From Beaufortia kweichowensis (taxonomy: Eukaryota; Chordata; Actinopteri; Cypriniformes; Gastromyzontidae), in the NCBI GenBank assembly GCA_019155185.1, contig CM032816.1, positions 6,798,510 to 6,862,509 on the forward strand: a stretch of DNA of 64,000 bases. The letters run 5' to 3'. This document shows positions 11,407 to 26,700 of the stretch, one piece after another; positions within the stretch are counted from its first letter, which is position 1; each line of letters opens with the position of its first letter. The notes below the pieces were generated by a model. The model saw nothing but the letters and a program-made list of their open reading frames with translations, was not told the origin of the DNA and did not search any database. The translations under genes and the position numbers were made by a program.

Positions 11407-13110
11407 CCGGCTCTTACAACAACCACAAACACCTCAGTCTGCTTTTGAAGAAAAAAACGCCAACGGACAAATATGAGACATTAATCTGCAAGAAGACTCC
11501 TTTGAACTTGAGAAGACTGAAATGTTAGTAAATATTCGAGTAATGGCTTTATTCGGCGATGACTCTCCTCTTAAAGATGCTTCACAAACGAAAGCGAGTC
11601 ACATGATTGAATTTCAGCCACGTTTGGCCATGTGAAATTCAGTTCGTTGATCTTCCAAATTTCTACAGTGCACATTTTGGGTGATGTAGTTTAGAAACAT
11701 CAAGTATGTGTGAGAACAAAAGACTAATTCGGCAAGAACCTTACGGGCGAAATTAACTACACAAAATACCGTGTGTGTCCTGTGCTCAAGATCCATTTTT
11801 TAATCTAGATATCTAATGTTCTCATTTTCCAGTCTCATCTATGTAAATCAGATCTTTTATGACCTACAGGTTTATAGCTGTTGTTTCACTACATGAAGGA
11901 TTCGTGAGCAGTTCTCAGAAGTCGTTGGGTTGCAAGCGCAGACCGGCGCGTCTCTGTTCTGGCTGTGTGGATGCTTTGACTAGAGGCTACGTGGCTGAAG
12001 CAGACAGCCTGTTAATGCATTCAGATCTGGGCAGAGAGAGTTTTTGTTCAAGCATGTCCGAAGGGGAACCTGGACTCATTTGCGAGAGCTTTTCTGATGG
12101 CATCGCTAAATCCACTACCCGATAGTACATGAAACAACACTCGCTCTTTCTGCCGGGTGACTGTTTTTTTTTCAAAACAAGTCTTGAACTTGCAAAATGG
12201 TTGTTTATTCTTGCATAAAGCAACATTCGACGACTTCCTAACATTCATTATACGTGATTGCTGTAATAGCCGATGAAAAAGTTAAGCTATGATCTCTTGT
12301 AGATAACAATGCCCTTTGCATCCAAAACAACATTTTGTTTGAAGGCAGCTCTTTGGACAGAGGAAAATGAGTTTACTGAGATTGCTAATGAATGCAACGC
12401 TCCAGGGCTCTTTGCACTGTATATCAGAGGAATAAGCATTTGCTGTGCCCCTTAAAGCTCAGAGATGTTGGAGACGGATGGGTTATGGGTCAGAGAGAAG
12501 GCAGATTTCTCTCCAGGAGTTGAGGTCACGTTCCCACAGTCTCTTTTACTCATGCTCCTCCTATCAGAGATGGTGAGAAAACATAGCGAGAGAACAGGCT
12601 TGAAAGGTTAATACGGTGGCTGGTAAACAGACTAAAATGCGTAATGTGTTGTACAATGGCACATTTAATAGGATCTTTTTTTAAGGCCTCTCCCTCACCA
12701 TTTCAAAAGAAACATTAAATCGGTTAAGACTGTGTCGTCTTAAGCAGACAGCATAACTTTTTCATGCCACATGTACATAATGGCTCACAGCAGTTTGGAT
12801 TTTAAAAGACAAGACTATAAAACAATTAAACACCCTGGCAAATACCAAAGGGGTCGTTGTCTCCATTGCAAAGAGAGAACCAGGTCGGCCATTACGTAAA
12901 TCTTAATTTAAATACTGCGCTAATGGATGTTGTGTCAGATGTATATTGCAGTACGGTCCAAATGTATATTATTTAAATAAAACTTTTTTTTGTAATGGAT
13001 TATTATTGATATGAATCATAGTGGTATGTCAGGCATGTGTTTATTTGAATTGTCACATTCTTTTTGTAATTGGTGTTGATAAAATGAACTTTTAATAAAT
13101 TGTTGGATTT
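11407..13110 (+). other. kctd15: kctd15 3' UTR
   Basis: Sequence downstream of the kctd15 stop. Candidate polyadenylation signals are AATAAA at 12976-12981 and another near 13095. The region has moderate complexity throughout, as expected for a long vertebrate 3' UTR. ORFs here of 60-90 codons have no recognisable content. Confidence 0.5.
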
Positions 13111-13399
13111 CGTTCCCTATTTTAAAACAAGCATTAACTTTAATGTGTTGCAAAAGCAGTTTGAATTTAATACCTTAAAAGTGGCTATTATTTAAAAATG
13201 ATGTCATCAAAAAGTCGTTTGAGGCGGAGCTATTATTATATATGGATTAAACGTTATAAAAATAAACTAAGAGTAAAAATACTGCGCATTAATAAATCAT
13301 ATGCAGTCACGTAAACGTAAACGAGTAAACAGCCAACTTTCATTTTATGCTTACATGAATGCATTACAAACATTAAAGAAACTCGTAACGGGTGTATAA

Positions 13400-14796
13400 T
13401 TAGGAACTTTATTCTTTTACAAAAGTACAAATTTAATAGAGATGAGCGCTTTTTTCAAACCAACCAAACATTCAAAAATTGTTAAATTTAGCAAAAATAG
13501 AAATTCTAATAGATATGCTTTTTAGACAAAAGACAATCCCTTAATCAACAATACTGTTTGTCCAAACTTCAGCACAAACAATAAGAATTAAAACGAATCT
13601 GACAGATGGAAACATTTTGCCTCAGATCTCAAACGAATCATTGCACACAACACAAAGTTTACCTTCTCCCAACATCGGCGCACTGTAAAATGCAAAACTA
13701 AGGTAAAGAAACATCATTTCCTCTCCTACTGCATGTCATAAAGGGCAGTATACAAATATTCGGTATATGAGACAAGAAATAATGCCCAGTGACAGATATT
13801 AAAAATGTACAGTGAACGTGAATTTCAAACACAAAAAAGCAACATTAGTATTGTAAAACTTTACTGCAGTCAGTCAAACCCACCACGTTTTTAATGTGTT
13901 TTTCGTCAAATCTAATAACCTGTCGTTTTTCCACAAATAAGTTAACCAGAGATCCTGCTCTAAAACTGTCGTTCAAACGATGCATATTAGATAATTCCAT
14001 GCCGTTCATGTGATTAAAAACAATGGTGCCCGAGGAGGGCCGTGTAAGGCACCATTTCACAGTATACTTAACCCAGAAACACTAGTGAAACCGTACACAC
14101 CTGTAACCCCACACTGAGTGTGCGAGACAAAACCACGTCACTGAATTTCAAAAGACCATCCAATAGGATGAAAAGACAGTCAGTGTTTTACAACACAGAG
14201 TTTCTTCATTTTGCATAATCAGTAACAAAATAACAATAACATCCACACGTTCCCTCCAAGCATGATTTGAAGATACACTACTTATAAGTTACTAAAATAC
14301 TCGACGACTCGGTAGACCTCTAAAACCAGGAACTTTGCCTTTACATTTCCAGTGTCTATATTGCGAGTGAGGCTTTCGGTTAAAAACGCGTCTCAAGTCC
14401 AGCTGCTATTTATATAAAACGAATGTCCGAATCTCTATCCTGAAACGTAAAACCAATCCGAGTTCAAGTTAATGAATAAAAAGATCGACGTTGCTCGAAA
14501 CGATGGCTCGTTAATCCAAAACAAAGGGAATATAAAACCATTAAAAGGGGGAAGAAAAACATGCTGTCCGAAGCGTTCGGCTTTCCTCATCTCCAAGAAG
14601 ATCAAAGAGTTCATGCCACAGGTGAATCCGAAGGCACCGACTGGAGATGAACGTGGGGAAGGACAGGAAGACTTGAGCATATTAATGAGGGGGAAAGCGA
14701 GAGAGGTGAGCAGGTGGAGTACCGTCTGCGCGGATGAACTCATCCGTCTAATTCGTAGCACATCTGCGCTGGCGTGGGTCGGGCTGAGGAGCGCCG
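13400..14796 (-). other. taf4: taf4 3' UTR
   Basis: Downstream of the taf4 stop on the minus strand. An AATAAA on that strand (13413-13408) is a good cleavage signal. The gap between the end of kctd15 (about 13.0-13.1 kb) and this site is only about 300 bp, so the two genes converge tail-to-tail. Antisense ORFs at 14472-14876 are shadows. Confidence 0.55.
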
Positions 14797-17700
14797 CTAC
14801 TTCAGAAGGGCCTTGTAGAGCAGCATGGATCTGGCTGTGGTTCGCTCCTGCTCCAAGCAGAAGATCAAGTCCCTGAGGTTGACCCGGGTGATGCGCTGAC
14901 GGGCCTGTCGGACTGAGGAGGAGGATGATGAGGTAGAGCCGGCCGCCGATCCTGAGGAACCCGCAGGAAACTGAAAAATGACAAGAAAAGGTTCGTTAGG
15001 CAGGGAAATTGCACTGGTGTTGTTTAACAACAATTAGACGATCATATTCTTTATATCAGTTTTATTTTATACAATGAGTTTGTGTAAACTGGCTGAGATG
15101 CTGAATTTCTTTCCTCATGTAGTAAAATTCAAACAATAAATCGCCAAACCTAAAGAGTTACAAAGTTCTTTTTCAATCACAATCCTAATCCTTCGACTCC
15201 TCACGTGACTATTTGTTCCTCCACTCCTCAGCTTTGTGCTTTTGTGTTTATCTGCACACCTGCACAACACGTGATCATCTGTTCTCAGCTGGAGGCCACA
15301 GAGCCACACCCGACGCCTCGGGCATCAGACTTTTGATCTCATCTACAGTATCTCAAAGCAGTTCATCTTCAAACAAATGCCAGATTAAAATAACAAACGT
15401 CTTTTAAAAACAGTCCATTACAATCAAATCTGCTGGTTTAAAAACTATTCAAGCTGAAAATGAGTCACAAACTTTTTTCAAAACAGAAAGATTATTTCCA
15501 CCGTCCACCTCAGGGAAAAGACCTTACATGTAATTTACAGGAGAGCAGACGCGGGGGGTTGAAACCTCATGTGTATGATATTCATCAGCCGTGCAGGGGG
15601 TCTACAGCGTAACATCGCTCGGTCAGGGTCTCCGGCCTTCGCTGAATACTAACTATACGTGAGAAGGTGCAATACGCCCTCGGGGATCTAAACGTGCACC
15701 ACGCCCTACAGAAACAACCCGGGCTCTATATCGCCCTTGTACACGTCCTTACACACCCTGGATGATTCGGAAAGTCTCATACACACCCAGGGCTGGCAGA
15801 CTTCACAATGACATGTTTGCACGGGTTTGAACGACTGCGCCGGTAATGTGAGATCATTATTTGAAAATTGTTTGTAATCTTATAGGGAAGGATTGAAATC
15901 TGAAACCAAAATGAGAGATTAATGCCAAATTTTTCATACGAGACCACACCCAGTACAGACCATTCCAGGAAGCTGAGTGGAGAATACGGCATTCTTTTGC
16001 TTCTTAGGCCCATCGGACCCACTTTAACAAACTTAAAATCAATGCCGAGCATCATTAGAGGACCGTGTGCACGGCAGGGAACTAATGATGGATTTCAGCA
16101 TCTGACTCAATTCTACGCAACGCTTGACACACAAACATAACAATAGTTATTACAGTTATGAATACATTACTAGTAACTGGTCTATTTGGAAAATTTCGCC
16201 AAGTTAATGAAAATATTTGATAATCAACCTGCTCTGTCAAAACGCATTTTAAAAATAAAACACTAACAGCAATCAAGCGAACCAGTCGCTATCAATAAAA
16301 TCAGTGTATTCATTTTTCCTAAATAAAAATCCAATAACCGAGCATCTAACCTCTAGCACGGAGTAAGAGACAGTTCTGCAGTACAGGAAGAGTGTTTCGC
16401 AGTGATCATGTGTGGGTGAAACCGCTCGGGGCGATTTGCCACTATGCTAGTGGTGCGTTAGAGATGGAGCTTGTTAAGCCTCCATAAATGTGTAAAGATA
16501 TGGATGAATATATTACAGATGTGAGCATTAACGTGCCGCAGGCATTGACAGAGACTTATTTTTAAAAAAACCACATTAACCGTGAAGTGAAATGTGTAGG
16601 GTGAACAAGCTATCTTTTGGAGTGTCATTAGGGTTCAAATCTGTTGAGTTGTGTTTGTGCGTGTCGAGTGTGTGTAGGACAGCGAACACCTCCAGAGGAA
16701 CAGACTCCAAACCCTGAAGAGATGAGGGAGCTTAAACGTGTAGCTTTCTGAAAGCAAACGTGTGTGTACGACTAAATGTCGGAGAGGTGGTGCTCCAAAA
16801 CAGCCCTATAACTGAGAAACTATCCCAAAACTCAGTCACCTAAAAACCTGAACGGAGAAGAAAAAACGCATTACTCCACCTTATTCCACGACTGCGAGCA
16901 CTTCTGGCCTCCAAAGGTTACAGAGAGCCTGGGGGTGCTGTGTGTCTGCAGTGTTTGGGGAAATGACTCGCCTTGCCTCTGCACGAACACAGCCCGGTCT
17001 CTGCAGAACCGCCGCCCGAGGCCGTGCAACCCTGCTTCACTTTACTTTAACCCTTTACTAGCCAGCTTTTTCATGACAGCCTGATCCAGGACCACTAACC
17101 CCTGGAGATGCTAAAACCGTACGATATAGGGGTTTCAACACTAACTCCGACCAAAAAACAAGAAGTGAGATGACCTGAGATAGTGCTAAGGACGAGTCCA
17201 CTGCCATTTTAACGGCTCGGTCCTGGTTTGTGCTTGGATGTGTATTAAGCATGGATTTAATCTGTAAAGTAGTTGACACTACACATAATTAAAAACTCTT
17301 GCTATAGGGAAGGGGGTTTTCTAATTAGTGAAATGGTGGCAAAGCTGCAGTTCCTTTGCCTCCAGTGGAGTAGAGGAGCCGAGGGGAAGAGCTGGGATAC
17401 AATCCCAAACACGAGCATATGAGATCTTGTGCCGTTCTATCATCACCTCACCACATAATTAACTGTAAAGACGAGAAAAATAAATAAAAAATATGTATGT
17501 TAATGAAACTGTGATTCAGTCTGGTAATTATGACATCACCAAATGGCTGCATACAGGTCAAACCGCCCACCTTATCTGGGGTCTCGATGATTTTCTGGAG
17601 CAGCAATGAATGACCTTATTAAGGCCATAGAGAACTACACACCAAAATAATAAATAGTGACTCTTAAACTACTACACTAATACTTTTTACCTGTAAAATG

Positions 17701-20700
17701 CAAAATATTGAAAGGACAGAGTTCACCCAAAAAATGTATTATTTTTAAAACCTATATATGACTCTTTCTTCTATGGAAGACAAACGAAGATATTTTGAGA
17801 AATGTCACACAATTGAAGTCAATGGGGTCAATGTTACTTGCTTCTCAACATTCTTCAAAATATCTTCTTTTGTGTTCAAAAGTCTTACAGTCTTACAGGT
17901 TTGGAATGACATGAGGATGAGTAAATGATGAAAGAATTTTCATTTTTGGGTGAACTATCCCTTTAAGGAGAAACACACAATTACCAACATATGACTGGCA
18001 ATATAATTATAAAGTTCTCAAATGAGCACATCACTAATTACCAAAAGTATACTCTAAAACAGTCATCATCCCCAGAAACCTCTGGGCTGAACATCTAGAG
18101 TAATTCCATCAGTAAGGCATGAAAGCCAAACACTTGGGTCAGAGTAGATACAAGCATCAGAAGATGACAAACATTATGATTCATGCAGGTTGTGGGAGTC
18201 GCACCTCCTCCAGACCTTCCACTGGTACGTTCTTCACGATTTAACATCATTTTAAAGCGTCTAATTAGACGCTCTGAAAACGCACGTCTGGCAAATTTGT
18301 GCGGTAAATATCCACGCTACAGATTTACGTGCCGACATCCAGTGATGGCAGCCATTTCGTACACAGTATCTCGCTCCTCACAAAGAGCCCGGACGCTTCA
18401 GGCTGCACTTGCGGGAGAACGAACAAACTGCCTACATCTGCCTGCAGTTCAAACAGCTCTCCCACATTGTGTTGGCTGTATAAAAAAAGCACCTGTCAAC
18501 AGCTTACATTGCTACAAGGTACACATTAAGCTCCGGGGCGATGCTATACAAATACACAAAGTAGCTTGACAAAGATGGTCTTAAAAACACACTTTAGTTT
18601 GTCATAAAAAAATACTCCATTAATGTGGACAAGCTGGAGAAAGATGTTTAGTCTCACATACTGTAATATTTAAAAGATTTTTTTATACTGAAGTGTGAAT
18701 ATGAATGTTGTATAAAGGCGATGTGTGTGGAGCAATAGCATGAGCTGTAATGGTAGCTGAACGGCTTGAGGGAATCAGGAGGGTAAGCTGAAATGATGCC
18801 AATACCCCTCGGGCTCCTACATACACAGAGGGTCATTGAGGTAATATGAAACAGATTATTTACACAACTAACTAGAGATCTGTGAGAGCGGGGGAGAGAA
18901 AACATTGTAAAAAAAACTTCTTGACAAAACATTCTTGACCACAAAAGAAAACTAAAAGAAAAACTACAGACATGTAATGTCTGATATTGTAATATTATAA
19001 TTGTAATTAGGAAAACAGAATGAATATAGTAATTGACTATTAAAAGTATTCGAAATATCGCAATGTGCATATCACAGTGGCTATATTATTGCAATGGCAA
19101 TAACAAATTTTCAGATTTGTTTTTATGTACAGCAGCACTTAAACATGGCTGTTCATTTTTAGAAATTGAATATTCTAAATATTTCATAGTTAAATTCTTA
19201 TCTAACCCTGACAAACTATATACTAATGAAAAGGTATAATACTCAAGAATAAAATAATTTTTAAAAAGAAATTATTATTAAAAATTAATTTTTCATAATA
19301 TAAACAAAAACATAAATGTAAAAACATAAAAACAAAAAAATTTAAACATTTGGAAAAATAAAAAGCTTAAAAAATACCTAAAGTAAAAAAAAACTACTTC
19401 CGCATTTCCATGTGTATGTTTAAATATTGATCACTAACCTAAAGTCCATCACATAAGTCATACATCACATTTTTCCTCAATATTTTGTGCGCCCCAGTAT
19501 ACAATAATTGATTAAAATGTATATATCAATATTGTGATCACAGCTGTTTCCTTAAACAAGACCTGAGCGCTTTGTGACTCCGTAAAGGTGTTTACGCTTA
19601 AGATTTACATGCAAAACAATGACAGACATCAGACCACGGGATGCGAATACACTAAATGCAAGGAAGGACAGGGAGAAAAGAGAAAGAGAGAGAGAAGTGG
19701 TAGAGTACGACTTGAATTTAATATTTCATGATTGCCTGAAGGACTTTTCACAGATCAATGTGACTCTGTACCCAAGCCAGTGTCAGCGAGAGAGCGTCAG
19801 AGGAAAGCAAGAGAGAGAGAGAGCAGTTGAAAGTATGAGATATATGAAGTAAAAGACAGAGAAAGAGTTGGAGAAGGACAAGTGTGAAAAAATAAAGCAG
19901 AAGCAAGAGTAAGAAAGTGACAGTAAAAGAAAGATTTGGCTCATCGGTTGAGGAGCCGGTTAGAGTGTTCCTAATACCAGTGTGTGTTTGCTTCATGAGA
20001 GATACACCCTCTACTGGCTCCACGGCCATGGGCTTCGCCACAGGCACACATTACCTCCGTTAATGGGTTTCCATTTGAGCAGCAGAAAGGAAGCCAATAA
20101 CCTATCCACACTAATGGATTAGTCTACATGTAGGCAACCTCTGCAGCTAATCTTGGACCAACTGTTTTCTTTCTTCACAAAACAAACCGAGGAAACAAAG
20201 GATTTTGATGCATGTTGGTACAAAAGTTAAATTACAAAGAAAAATATTTTAAAGGATGAACAACAAAAACAACAATAATCGGGAATTTACTCAAACACCC
20301 GGGAATGAATTTTATTGAGAGATAAGATGACGATACTACGGCCAACCTGGAACAGATTCAGATTTCGAGGGGTGAGAACCAGAGGGGCATAAGTGAGATT
20401 TTTGGGAGGAATTGAGATATATATACATATCAAATAAAAGCTCTTGATGAGCTCTTTCTACTGTCAAAAGGACACAAATCCTAATCAATTATGAGTTATT
20501 CATTAGAAAGCAAAAGACTGAACATACTAAACATACTAGTTGGTGCCAGAAGGGTGTTTTTATTAAAAAAAATTGTTTTATATAAAAAAAATTCTGAATA
20601 AATGTTGAAATGGTGTTTAATAAATATATTCCTATCCATGTGTGTACACATTTTTATTATAAAAGATTGAAATTAGTGCACAAAAATGAGTGCAGTTTTT

Positions 20701-23700
20701 TTATTCTGGCCCTCCTGTAAAGTTGGTGAAATGTCACTTACACCCTTCTGGTTCTCAGCCCTTCATATCTGCTGTGGACAAAACTTTAAGTGTAAAGTTT
20801 AACAAGATCAGATTAGCGACGTCTCTGTCACAAGAATTAGCATTTTTTGGTGGATACTATCGTATCCTCATCCAACTATCGTAAACTCTGATAGTTGGAG
20901 GGAAACTTCCTTAAGTGTTGTCCTTCCATGGCCATCACAAACCAATAAACTTTACTTTAATTAGCAAAGATTAACAAGGGAGGTAATTAATTTCTGAGAT
21001 GGGCATCTTAAAGCTGCCAAAGGCTCGACTTTGTTGACGAAGCCGAATGCGTTTTCATTGATGTGGGCAAAATAAAGGGGCATCATTATAAGCCGGTGAA
21101 AAGCATGTGTTCTTAAAAAAGAATAAAGAGTCAATGGCTGAAAACGCTCGTGTTTGAGCGCTATTGTACAGCAGGATATGATTTAAAATGAATGTAGAGC
21201 ACTTTATTTTCACCAAACAGCTTACAGTATCTGCATTAATTGAAACAGGTGAAGGTAATGTGCTAAGAACCTGTGAACGACAAATTCAAACAAGCAGATC
21301 ACAATCCAGACAGGCTCTAGGAAACAAAGAAGAGTCATCAAAAGGTAAAGTACAAAAGAATAAAATTTAAGACCTCTCTGGAGCAATCAGTAGGTTGTGA
21401 GATTGTGTTGGTTTCAAAAAGATTAAACATATGGCAGGGCTGTTCAGAAATGCCTCACATCCAGAGGCAACAAAAGATGCATAGATGCTTAACCTAATGC
21501 AAGAACAACAACACATGGACCCCAAGGCAAAAGAAAACATAATACGGCTTGACGAGCCATGTTACTTCTTTTCTCCTACATTCAGACAGGTATAAGTTTG
21601 GACATTATATTTCAAGTAAAATGCTATTTATGGCCTCAACAACTACCCGATATGATCACCACTGAACTTTCATGTGAAGTTGTAGAGCACAAAATGGGAG
21701 ATTTCAATCTCAAAGCACTTTTCTTGGAGAATGATGTAAAATTTTTATGACAATGTTCCAGGAAAGATTAATGCAGATCTACCCAACATTTCATTTGATC
21801 ATTGATAAAAATACAAATGGCAGTAAACATAGCATTAGGTACATTTGTATCGAGTCACAATCGGATAAATTGAAATAAATTAAAATTAATCTAAAAGTTT
21901 AATAGCTACATCTGTACAGTAAATATTACATAACACTACTACATAATTTAATCAATTAAATTAAAAAAAATTCTAATGTAGCCCTATTAAAATATAATGC
22001 AATTTATATTTCTGGTCTATTTACTTAAATTATTTGACCAGAAGACAACAACACTGCAAGAAGTATCCTCTTTTCTGACACAAGGACTGATCTGTGCTAA
22101 AAAACTATACCCAATTTTCCTCCCTTACCACAACGGATAAAAAAATCTGTCAAAGCACGACTTGATCAATACAAATTTAAGAAAAACAGCACACATCATC
22201 ACTCTTACAAAGCCCAAGCCCTAACAAAGACCTTCCTCCTCTTGAACTAGTAGCCCGAGGTCAGAAAGAGGCAATTTTTGGCATAGCGTTATTCCACGCA
22301 ACCCTTCTGAACTGATAACAGACTCTTCATGCTGCTCCTTATCATGTCAAAACACATGCAGATAACCCACAGATAGACTCATCGCAGTGGCGCGTGAGAA
22401 ATCAACCTGCAGCATCAGCCACGGGTAACAGAAGAGAATCTGTGCAAATGTAAGTGAACTTTCCATAACAGTAACAAAGTACAGAAATGAAGTCAGGTGT
22501 GTAGGCGAAGGTGATGTGCAGAGGACTGAAAATGCCTTAACAATCTTTTTAACATCTTGATGTATAGATGCTCTGGAATACTTGATTCTGATTGGCCAGT
22601 CGTGACATTCCAAGGTATGTTATTCCTTGATAACAACCGCTCATACAGGTAGTGCAAGTCAACCTGACCTTATAATAATTTACTTACAAATAAATTAAAT
22701 ATTTTAAACTATTCATAATTAATAACATACATAAGATTGTATTACAAATAATAAAACTAAATTGCTTGTCTTGTTGTGTCTTGGCTAACATTAGTGTCTA
22801 AAAGGTTTTTTCCTAACAATGCTACAAAGTAAACATTTAAAATCAATACTATGTTTCTGATAATTTACTTATATGGCAAGATGGGTAACAAGCGAGATAA
22901 TGTACATCCAGCTGGTTGTTATCACAAAATCAACCCTCTTATAAATTAAACAAAACAGAACAGTTACCAATCACAAGTCATCTTTCAACCTGCTGCATAT
23001 CCTTAAAAATAAGATAAAAATGAGTAGTGCCAATTTTAACATTATGACATCACAGATGCAAGCAAGTGGTTATTTTTAGTAAAAAATCAATTTAGATCTA
23101 AAAAAAAAGACTAGATCTTAATAATTTGGGTATCATTTAGCAATTTTAAAAATGGATTTAAAATTGTGTACTGTTCCTTTAAGAAACTGAACAGAACACG
23201 AGCGCACTCTTACGACTGGTAATGTTTAAACTCCACACTGCTGCAGCAAACAGCTTTGGTAGTGCTCATTACTGGCTACACATTTCAATCTGACTTTGGT
23301 ATTCGGTGTTTGCCCTATCTCCCCCTCTCCTCCCCCGTACAGTTTTGCCCTCGGGCTGATCTGGCAGAGGGGGAGATTTTAATTGTGGCTATAGAACTCT
23401 GCACGGTTCTTTGCCTGTGAGCGAGCCCTCACTTCAGTGAGCGAGAGCTTGCTTTAGTGATATTGGGTCCAGTCCATCCCTTCAGGCTGCTTTTAATGGC
23501 CCTTTCCTCTCTTTCATAGCCGGGCTGAGATTGTTTTCCATGCGATGCCTGTTAATTCTGCTGCAGGGAAGGGCAACTTTATATCAATCTTCCTTTCTGT
23601 AAGAGAGATACATTTCTTTCTCCATTTTTCTTTCTTACAATACTCGATGTAGCTTGACTGCAAGTTAAAGGCAACATGTTACACTTACGGAATGCATGTG

Positions 23701-26700
23701 AAAGAAAAAACCCCGCTCAAGAATCGTAGGGATCTTTATGAAAAACCCCAAGATGCACACCGAACTGTTTTTCTGCATGAATTGTTTCTTAATTCTTCAT
23801 TCTGTCAACCGGGATGAACATGTTTATATGGGTTGGGTATGTAAGGACAGCTCAACTCTGAACTCTCCTGCATGATCTACCCTCGAGCTCAGTCTGGTAT
23901 GCAGGCCCGCAGGAACTCACCGGCCTTTATTACAGCGTGGCCTAAAACTCGCCCTTCAGAAACGTCCTCATCACCCGCCCTTGTGACTAATCTACCCCCG
24001 GGCCGTCCTGCAGGGCTGGCCCCTGGCCTAAGCGCTTCATCAACCTAGAGACAGACGGACTAGCAATCAAACACAAACCGCCCCGAGGGCGATGGGGCCA
24101 GACAAAGGGCGAGCGGAAAAACGGTACACATTCCCTAGACCGCTGCAAACAAAAATTAACTTTATCTCAACGTCCCCAACTAAGTTCCTAGCCTCAAAAT
24201 GACACTGCGGGAAGCTTGTATTTAGAGGCCAACGTGAGGTATTTTGCTGTCAGGGTGCGGGGGTGGGGGTAAAGAATGACTGGAGCCATTATGACACGGC
24301 TGTCGCCTGCCTAGGGCGACCCATGGCACCCTTCAGGCACATTGCTGTGGAGATGAAATCTCTGACTGGACCCTTCAGAGCAGGCCCAGCCACGGGCCCC
24401 TGGGCGAGGAGCGACCCCTTTAGAAAAGTCACATTCACTACGCTCTATATCGAGAGGGAGAGAGCGCGAGCGAGTTGGGAGGGGTACCCGCCCAGGGCTA
24501 TGTTGTGTTAGATGCGAAAGACAGAAATGATGGGTTGAAAATGAAGAGAGAAGACATCTCTTGCCTTCTTTCCAGACGTGTGAGATGCAAAACTACCGTA
24601 CCTGCGATGCCACGTATGCTGCTGGTGCTATCCAAAACAAAAACATTCAGATATGGTCGTGTTTGCACACTTGTTTTGGTAATGTTTATGTGGGCAGATG
24701 AATGTAATCTATAGTGAAAGGGGTCAGCAGAGCATTCATAGAGCAGAAATAATGCTTTTATTTGGTTATTTATGCTCTCCATAAAGGGACATTTAGTGAA
24801 CTCAACAGCAGCAGATTGTTGTAAGGCAACTAAAATAAAGATCTAAGCCATGTCTGGGTCATAAAAATACAGCTCTTACTGTTAGTGTTAATAACGGTAA
24901 TGATCACTTATGCTAAATATTGTCCGACCGTTTTTTTGTGATAAGCAAGTTACATTTCTGTACTTGCAAAAAACAACAACAGACGACAACAAGTGCGTGA
25001 GTTGCTAAATAAAAATGTAAAATAGCTTTGACCAAATAAAAACAGCTAGGGAGCATGTAATTGAAGCCCTAAGATAACAAATCTGACACATTTTTTCTTT
25101 TCTGGTTTTATGCAGTTGCTTTAGATGGGATGAAAATCTTTTCATATGTAAGAATATATATGAATATGAATTATCTAAGAAAACTCTTGACTACCTCTGC
25201 TCCTGCTGACGCCCCGGGAGAGTCGAGCTTGCGTTTCTTGCGGGGTCCAATAGCGGCGAGGGCTGTGAGGTTGGCGTCCCGTTGTCTCATCTGGGCGAGT
25301 TCTTGTTGCTGCATCTGAAGACATACAATCAATATTAACTGCATAAGAAGCTATAAGAGTTTATATCAAAACTAGATTAGCTTTTGCTAAAGGTAAACTT
25401 TGGTTTATGGCTCAGGGCCTGTGTAATCAAAATGCAATCATCAGCAATAACAATCGTATAACGTAAGAGATGACCAATCGCAATTCAGCATTCCAATAAA
25501 TGACCGGAATTAATAATCAGAATTCAGAATTCAGATTATTAAAAGAAGAAGAATCGAACATTTAATGGTTTGAGCTTTATTAATGGTGAAGCATTAAGAC
25601 CAGTTTCTAACCAGAACGCATAGGAATATCAATACAATCCTGCCTTTCTCACAACTGTAACTACACATATGAAATAGACAATGTATATATTTACAAATAA
25701 CCCACTCTCAAATAAGTATCACTGTGAATGACATCACCTTACTTGAATTATCATTTTCAAATATTTGTACGCTGTGTATTTCACATTCATTCCAAACCGC
25801 CCCGAAGAGCTCCATGGAGCAAATGAAGCTCCAAACATCACGCCGAGCTTCAATGCAGCAAATAACTCACAGCTTTCGCCGTATCTGGATGCTTAATTCA
25901 ATTTCTTTCCATGAGGGAATGAGGGAGAAAGCGAGTGAGTGTGAGAGAATGAGAGAGCGAGCGATTTTCAAAAAGCACAGCCCGCAGGTAAAGTCATCTC
26001 ACCCTAGCAGGCAGTGACAGAGTCAGCCAGGCCGGAAGGGGAGGATGAGGAGGGGGCTGTGCGTCCTCTGTTCCCTAGCTCCGAGTGAACGCTGCCGGGC
26101 GAAGAACGCAGAGTCTCCTCACCTCTCCTCGCCCTGACACTCGCACCACTGCGGCCGCGAACTCGTAAAAACACTAGCAGCAAGAACGGCTTGTGTGTCA
26201 CAATTAGAAAATGCATTTAGTTGCAGTAAGCTGGAGTTTTGATTTTTAAAGGGACAGTGCACCAAAATTGAAACTCTCATTCACTCACCCTCATGTTTTT
26301 TAACATGCGTGATGATTTTTGCTTTCATGGAACATGCTGAAAGCTTCAGTCACTGTTTAATTTCATTGCATTGTTGCTTATTTTGTACAATGAAAGTGAA
26401 TGGTGACCGATGATGTCATTTCCTGACATTCTAAATATACTTATGTTCCATTGATGAATGTGTTGAAAAACCTAAGGGTGAGAAAATGCTTTTTGGTTTT
26501 ATTATCAAAGTATAGACAAATGTAGGGTGGGGTAGAGGTGGAGTAATAAACTGACGTTCTACATTTTAGTGCCGTAAATCTGTCTTAAAGCAAAACGTTT
26601 TAATTACGTATTTGTAGATTATCATTAATTGACTGCATTCTAAAAACAATTTGTCCATATAATTGCATTCCCGCCCCGCCTCTCACAAATACAAACTAAA

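Larger units (their letters stand above)
14971..25194 (-). other. taf4 intron 13 (10.2 kb)
   Basis: The largest intron of the window, with no coding exon recognised on either strand. It holds one full MITE (17711-17966), AT-rich low-complexity stretches (18950-19420, 20560-20660, 21880-22020, 22670-23170), and several blocks of high complexity with TAAT cores (20050-20160, 20920-21110, 23300-23580) that look like candidate regulatory DNA. ORFs of 60-138 codons are scattered and unconvincing. Confidence 0.5.

Noticed and set aside
14472..14876. 134-codon plus-strand ORF
   Set aside because: Overlaps the taf4 3' UTR and last exon on the opposite strand.
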